In this document: positions 32,753 to 36,441 of the stretch, piece by piece
Layout: each line of letters begins with the position of its first letter
Numbering within the stretch: position 1 is the first letter of the stretch
Origin: an uncultured Actinomycetes bacterium
GTDB lineage: Bacteria; Actinomycetota; Actinomycetes; Nanopelagicales; Nanopelagicaceae
Direction: 5' to 3'
DNA: 36,441 bases
NCBI GenBank assembly: GCA_937876245.1
Contig: CALEGP010000019.1
Coordinates: forward strand, 1-36,441
The notes under the pieces: generated by a model
Told to the model about the DNA's origin: nothing
Database searches by the model: none
Seen by the model: only the letters and a program-made list of their open reading frames with translations
Position numbers and translations under genes: made by a program

Positions 32753-34222
32753 ATGGAAACGACGACTTTTGATAGCCATAACCCGATCGATGGCAGCGTT
32801 CTTGCCAGTTATCCAAATACATCCGAGGAGCAAGTATCTGCTGCCGTCGAACGTGCCAGAGCAGCAACAACTCCTTGGCAAGTACTTGGTTTTCGAGGTC
32901 GACGAAAAGTTCTGCTCAAATGGGCTGCAGAGATATCAAAGAACGTTGATGAGATTGCCCAATTAGTGAGAGCCGAAACTGGAAAACCAATTAGCGATGC
33001 GACCCTGGAAGCAACCCTTGCTCTCGGCCATCTTGCTTGGGCTGCAAAACATGCAGAGGTAACATTGCGAGCACAGCGCAGGCCCTCCGGGTTGCTTATG
33101 TTTAATATGAAAACAATTGTGGAGCGAGTTCCCTTGGGGGTTGTTGGTGTTATTGGTCCGTGGAATTATCCGATATTTACCCCCATGGGCTCAATTGCTT
33201 ATGCCTTGGCGGCTGGCAATACCGTGGTATTTAAACCAAGTGAATTTACTCCCGGCGTTGGCCACTGGTTGGCTCAAAAATTCGACAACATCGCACCCTT
33301 TGCCGATATTTTTACTACTGTTACAGGTTTACCGGAGACTGGAAAATCACTATCCCAATCTTCTGTAGATAAAATTGCTTTTACTGGTTCTACAAGAACT
33401 GCAAAGAAAGTTGCGGCATCATGTGCCGAGCGAATGGTTCCTGTCGTACTCGAATGCGGGGGCAAAGATCCAGTAATCATCGCCGCCGATGCCGATATTA
33501 ATCGAGCTGCTGAGTATTCACTTTGGTCAGCAATGTCTAACGCTGGACAAACCTGTATTGGAGCCGAGCGAGTCTATGTTGTAAACGAAGTGGCAGATCA
33601 ATTTATCGCAAAAATTTCCGAATTAGCCAAGCAAGTTCATCCCGGTAAAGATGCGAATTATGGTCCATCAACAATGCCAACCCAATTAAAAGTTATTCAG
33701 AGCCATCTAAATAATGCGCAGGAGAAGGGCGGGACTTTTCTAATCGGTAGCGTTGATTCGGTCAAAGCCCCATTTGTTGAACCGGTAATTATGATTGATG
33801 TTCCGGAAGATTCGACAGCTGTCACAGAAGAAACCTTCGGTCCAACTTTGGTTATTAATCGTACGGTTGATACCGCCGAGGCAATTCGCTTGGCAAATGC
33901 CACTAGGTACGGCTTGGCCGCTTCGGTCTGGTCAAAGAGGAATGGTGAGAAAATCGCTAGCCAACTGCAATGCGGAATGGTTTCCATCAATTCTGTAATC
34001 GCTTTTGCAGCTATTGCCTCTGCACCTTTTGGCGGCGTTAAAGATAGCGGATATGGCCGAATTCATGGTCCCGAAGGTTTATTGGAATTTAGCTATCCAA
34101 GGACTGTTGTAAAAACCATCTTCAATATTCCAATCGTATTTACTACATTTGCTAGAAGTAAATTTGCCGATAAATTTGTGAAGTTTGCAATTAGAACTCT
34201 GCACTCAAAGGGCGTCGGTTAA
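32753..34222 (+). CDS. NAD(P)-dependent aldehyde dehydrogenase
   Basis: 489 residues. It oxidises an aldehyde to a carboxylic acid. Catalytic residues are all present: Asn138 in GVIGPWNYP, Lys161 in VVFKPSE, Glu234 in VLECGGKDP and Cys268 in NAGQTCIGAERV. FGGVKDSGYGRIHG is the usual C-terminal block. After ~455 there is an unusual tail (TIFNIPIVFTTFARSKFADKFVKFAI) that is partly hydrophobic and could touch the membrane. That kind of tail, and FSYPRTVV, recall long-chain or aromatic aldehyde dehydrogenases, but the substrate is open. Confidence 0.9.
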   Translation: METTTFDSHNPIDGSVLASYPNTSEEQVSAAVERARAATTPWQVLGFRGRRKVLLKWAAEISKNVDEIAQLVRAETGKPISDATLEATLALGHLAWAAKHAEVTLRAQRRPSGLLMFNMKTIVERVPLGVVGVIGPWNYPIFTPMGSIAYALAAGNTVVFKPSEFTPGVGHWLAQKFDNIAPFADIFTTVTGLPETGKSLSQSSVDKIAFTGSTRTAKKVAASCAERMVPVVLECGGKDPVIIAADADINRAAEYSLWSAMSNAGQTCIGAERVYVVNEVADQFIAKISELAKQVHPGKDANYGPSTMPTQLKVIQSHLNNAQEKGGTFLIGSVDSVKAPFVEPVIMIDVPEDSTAVTEETFGPTLVINRTVDTAEAIRLANATRYGLAASVWSKRNGEKIASQLQCGMVSINSVIAFAAIASAPFGGVKDSGYGRIHGPEGLLEFSYPRTVVKTIFNIPIVFTTFARSKFADKFVKFAIRTLHSKGVG

Positions 34223-34251
34223 AATTTCTAGACTAATCAATTCAATTGCCG

Positions 34252-34575
34252 CTAATATCTAGGTGCACCTTTAGACCTTAGCGTTCTTGGCTTGCGATCA
34301 CTTCTCTTGTTCCAACAAATGGTATGCCAATGCCTGCGCGATTCCACATCCTCTTCAAGCCAAGCAACTGTGTGAGGCGTTGCCGTTGGAATTAGTTGAT
34401 CGCAGCCCGGGCAACGATAAGGTTTTGTCGAAGTAGAGCCAGTAATCCTTCGAACTCGATATATACCTTCAGAATGCTCTTCGATCATCTCGCCAGATAG
34501 CGAAATATCGCGCTCCTCGTCATCCTTTGGGCGAGCCCGTTTGGCTCCTTTTGGATGATTTCTACGCGGACTCAC
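34252..34575 (-). CDS. Small actinobacterial zinc-binding protein with CPGCDQ and HWHxxCW motifs
   Basis: 107 residues from a GTG, highly basic at both ends. The core KPYRCPGCDQLIPTATPHTVAW followed by RRHWHTICW offers two Cys, three His and a third Cys for one zinc ion. The ends MSPRRNHPKG and RSKGAPRY are also conserved in homologues I recall from Streptomyces, sometimes labelled ATP/GTP-binding without evidence. An HNH-like or zinc-ribbon nucleic-acid role is plausible. It is divergent from the ABC exporter. Confidence 0.75.
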   Translation of the reverse strand: MSPRRNHPKGAKRARPKDDEERDISLSGEMIEEHSEGIYRVRRITGSTSTKPYRCPGCDQLIPTATPHTVAWLEEDVESRRHWHTICWNKRSDRKPRTLRSKGAPRY

Positions 34576-34632
34576 AGCGCTATTCTCCCCTCTGCTTTCG
34601 GTTTATCCCAACTTTTAGGGCAAGATATTGTC

Positions 34633-35502
34633 GTGGCAAATGAGTTAGCAATATTAGTGCAGGGACTGAGAAAGACATATTCAAGCAAAGCGAGCGGGAA
34701 AAAAGCAGCAGTAGCTGGAATTGACCTTGAAGTCGCTAGAGGCGAAATCTTTGCCCTCCTTGGACCAAATGGCGCCGGGAAGACCACGACCGTGGAAATT
34801 CTGGAGGGGTACAGATCTCGCGATGAAGGTACTGTAAAAGTCCTGGGTCAAGATCCGGCCAAACTTGGAAAAAATAGTTGGGCCTGGAGAAATCGGATCG
34901 GCTTTGTACTCCAGTCGACAAATGACTCGCAAGATTTATCCGTGCATGAAACCGTCCACCATTTTGCCAATTATTATTCAAATCCGAGAGATCCTGACTC
35001 AGTAATTGAGGAAGTTGGACTCAGTGAAAAAAGCAATTCCAGAATTCAAACTCTCTCTGGGGGTCAACGTCGCAGACTTGATGTTGCTCTGGGCATAATT
35101 GGGAATCCCGAGATTTTGTTTCTAGATGAACCAACGACAGGTTTTGATCCAGAAGCTCGCCGAGCATTTTGGGATCTTATTCGCAAGCTTCGCGATGAAG
35201 GAACCACAATATTACTTACCACCCACTATTTAGACGAGGCCGAAGCTTTAGCCGATCGAGTCGCGGTAATTGTCGAAGGTAAAATAGTTGAAGTGGCTAC
35301 CCCTATTAGTCTGGGTGGTCGTAACACTGCAAAGGCGCGAATTACCTGGCTAGAAAATGGGATACGCCAAGAGATTGCAAGTGATTCTCCTACCGCTGAA
35401 GTTGAGAAACTTTCCGCGAGGTTTGGCGGTGAGGTCCCAGAGTTAAGCGTTGTCAGACCATCCCTCGAAGACATTTACCTAAAGATGATCGGCAAATCAT
35501 GA
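34633..35502 (+). CDS. ABC-2 type exporter ATP-binding protein
   Basis: About 289 residues from the GTG at 34633; the longer frame from 34555 overlaps the divergent gene. Walker [14 protein letters not shown]-loop FVLQSTND, signature [15 protein letters not shown], Walker [17 protein letters not shown] and H-loop [11 protein letters not shown] are all intact. The C-terminal ~75 residues ([15 protein letters not shown]) are typical of drug-type or DrrA-like exporters. It energises the permease that starts in the ATGA overlap. CAAGAT lies 6 nt before the GTG, a weak -10. Export substrate unknown. Confidence 0.88.
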   Translation: MANELAILVQGLRKTYSSKASGKKAAVAGIDLEVARGEIFALLGPNGAGKTTTVEILEGYRSRDEGTVKVLGQDPAKLGKNSWAWRNRIGFVLQSTNDSQDLSVHETVHHFANYYSNPRDPDSVIEEVGLSEKSNSRIQTLSGGQRRRLDVALGIIGNPEILFLDEPTTGFDPEARRAFWDLIRKLRDEGTTILLTTHYLDEAEALADRVAVIVEGKIVEVATPISLGGRNTAKARITWLENGIRQEIASDSPTAEVEKLSARFGGEVPELSVVRPSLEDIYLKMIGKS

Positions 35503-36287
35503 GACCAAGCATCATCAAAATTGGCTTCCTGCGAGGTGGTCTGGAAATCAAAGCATTTATGCGCCAACGCGAATCCGTAGTGTTCACTCTCTTCTTCCCC
35601 GTGATGCTGCTATTCATTTTCGGATCAGTTTTTAAGGGAAATGTTTCACCTGGTGTTACCTTCAGCCAATATTTTGTCGCCGGGATGGTTGCATCAGGAC
35701 TTGTAAATACCGGATTCCAGCAGCTTGCCATAATGATTCCAATAGAACGTGATTTTGGAACTCTCAAAAGACTTCGCGGTACTCCGATCTCTCCAATTTC
35801 ATATTTCATCGGTAAGGCCATAGTGGTTTTCGCTGCAATGGTTACTCAAGTTGGAATGTTAATTGGCTTTGGCGCTGCTTTATTTGGGTTAAATCTTCCG
35901 ACCACAGCAGACAAATGGTTCAGATTTCTTTGGCTAGTTCTTCTTGGAAGTGTCTGTTCAACTATTCTTGGCATTGCATTTTCAGCAATTCCAAAGAATG
36001 GCCGCGGTGCTTCAGCCGTGGTTTCACCGATAGTTATAATTCTTCAATTCTTCAGCGGCGTCTTCTTCGTATTCTCTACACTGCCAGTCTGGATGCAGCA
36101 GTTTGCCGCCCTTTTCCCTCTGAAATGGCTTACCCAAGGGATGCGATCAGTATTTTTGCCAGATAGTTTTGCGACGCGGGAAGTTGGTGGCAGTTGGGAG
36201 ATTGCTCAGATTGCCATCGTATTAATTATTTGGACAATCGCAGGAACCTACTTAGCGCTTCGTACATTCAAGTGGTCAGATAAGTGA
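35499..36287 (+). CDS. ABC-2 type exporter permease
   Basis: 262 residues, about six helices. Starts GGLEIKAFMRQRESVVFTLFFPVMLLFIFGSVF, the standard ABC-2 N-terminus. ERDFGTLKRLRGTPISPISYFIGK is the conserved cytoplasmic segment and FFSGVFFVFSTLPVWMQQFAALFPLKWLTQGMR the family signature near the end. With the upstream ATPase it forms a DrrAB-like exporter. The ATG overlaps the ATPase stop (ATGA), and its own stop overlaps the next GTG. Confidence 0.88.
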   Translation: MRPSIIKIGFLRGGLEIKAFMRQRESVVFTLFFPVMLLFIFGSVFKGNVSPGVTFSQYFVAGMVASGLVNTGFQQLAIMIPIERDFGTLKRLRGTPISPISYFIGKAIVVFAAMVTQVGMLIGFGAALFGLNLPTTADKWFRFLWLVLLGSVCSTILGIAFSAIPKNGRGASAVVSPIVIILQFFSGVFFVFSTLPVWMQQFAALFPLKWLTQGMRSVFLPDSFATREVGGSWEIAQIAIVLIIWTIAGTYLALRTFKWSDK

Positions 36288-36441
36288 AAAAGTTCGTTGC
36301 CTTAGTAATTGCGGCCACTCTACTTATTCCATCTACCTCACTAGCAGCGACAAAAAAAGCAACCCCAAAGCCCATCGCCAGCGAATCTAAGAAGGTAGTT
36401 AAGAAGAAGCCCGCCGTTACTAAACCTAAGAAGGTAGTTAA
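36284..36441 (+). CDS. Secreted Lys/Pro-rich protein, N-terminal part only
   Basis: It runs off the right edge after about 52 codons. The GTG overlaps the upstream stop (GTGA). Residues 1-21, VKKFVALVIAATLLIPSTSL, form a clear signal peptide ending near LAA. The mature part begins TKKATPKPIASESKKVVKKK, a low-complexity basic linker with a repeated KKVVK. The rest, and thus the function, is outside the window; translational coupling links it to the exporter. Confidence 0.6.
   Translation, partial: MKKFVALVIAATLLIPSTSLAATKKATPKPIASESKKVVKKKPAVTKPKKVV

Overview
The window looks like chromosome from a low-GC, densely packed actinobacterium, most likely a freshwater acI / Nanopelagicales-type organism. 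Supporting signs are an actinobacterial type-A RNase P RNA, a homodimeric AceE next to DUF3052 and an AhpE-like peroxiredoxin, a fused RNase H/phosphatase after a C4 zinc-ribbon coiled-coil protein, a DUF4032 protein, many 4-nt stop/start overlaps and many apparently leaderless starts. The lineage is inferred from gene content only.

Left third (1-9.7 kb), accessory. Two complete but divergent copies of the RNase P RNA gene rnpB (about 1178-1530 and 9350-9709, both minus strand) lie about 8 kb apart. Three further direct repeats of only the last ~25 nt of rnpB sit at 65-93, 997-1025 and 9139-9164. These five sites cut the region into modules: one gene for a secreted protein with an I78-inhibitor-like C-terminus; two short (150-185 bp) related non-coding modules with a hairpin and phased short repeats; and a polyol-use cluster made of a CUT1-type sugar/polyol ABC transporter without its ATPase, two unrelated polyol dehydrogenases and a divergent AraC regulator. 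The cluster is followed by the fused remains of an EamA transporter gene and a histidine-phosphatase gene. This is what repeated site-specific integration at the 3' end of rnpB would leave, but no recombinase gene is visible.

Middle (9.7-21 kb), catabolic. hutG (plus strand) faces a minus-strand run that encodes a peptide-type ABC transporter (permease, binding protein, permease, two ATPases) and then hutU, hutI and hutH with mostly overlapping ends. Together they would import a histidine source and convert histidine through urocanate, imidazolonepropionate and formiminoglutamate to glutamate and formamide.

Right part (21-36.4 kb), core-like. It holds the RNase H/phosphatase fusion, the zinc-ribbon protein, a DinB-like protein that overlaps tRNA-Val(UAC), a peroxiredoxin, DUF3052, aceE, an MFS transporter, a YbbN-like thioredoxin/TPR protein, DUF4032, an AI-2E-family membrane protein, a divergent alpha/beta hydrolase and aldehyde dehydrogenase pair, a small HWHxxCW zinc protein, a two-gene ABC-2 exporter and the start of a Lys-rich secreted protein.

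No gene-free stretch exceeds 300 bases. The longest (935-1177 and 9129-9349) are filled by the rnpB-derived repeats and their associated modules. No CRISPR array, insertion sequence or transposase was seen.
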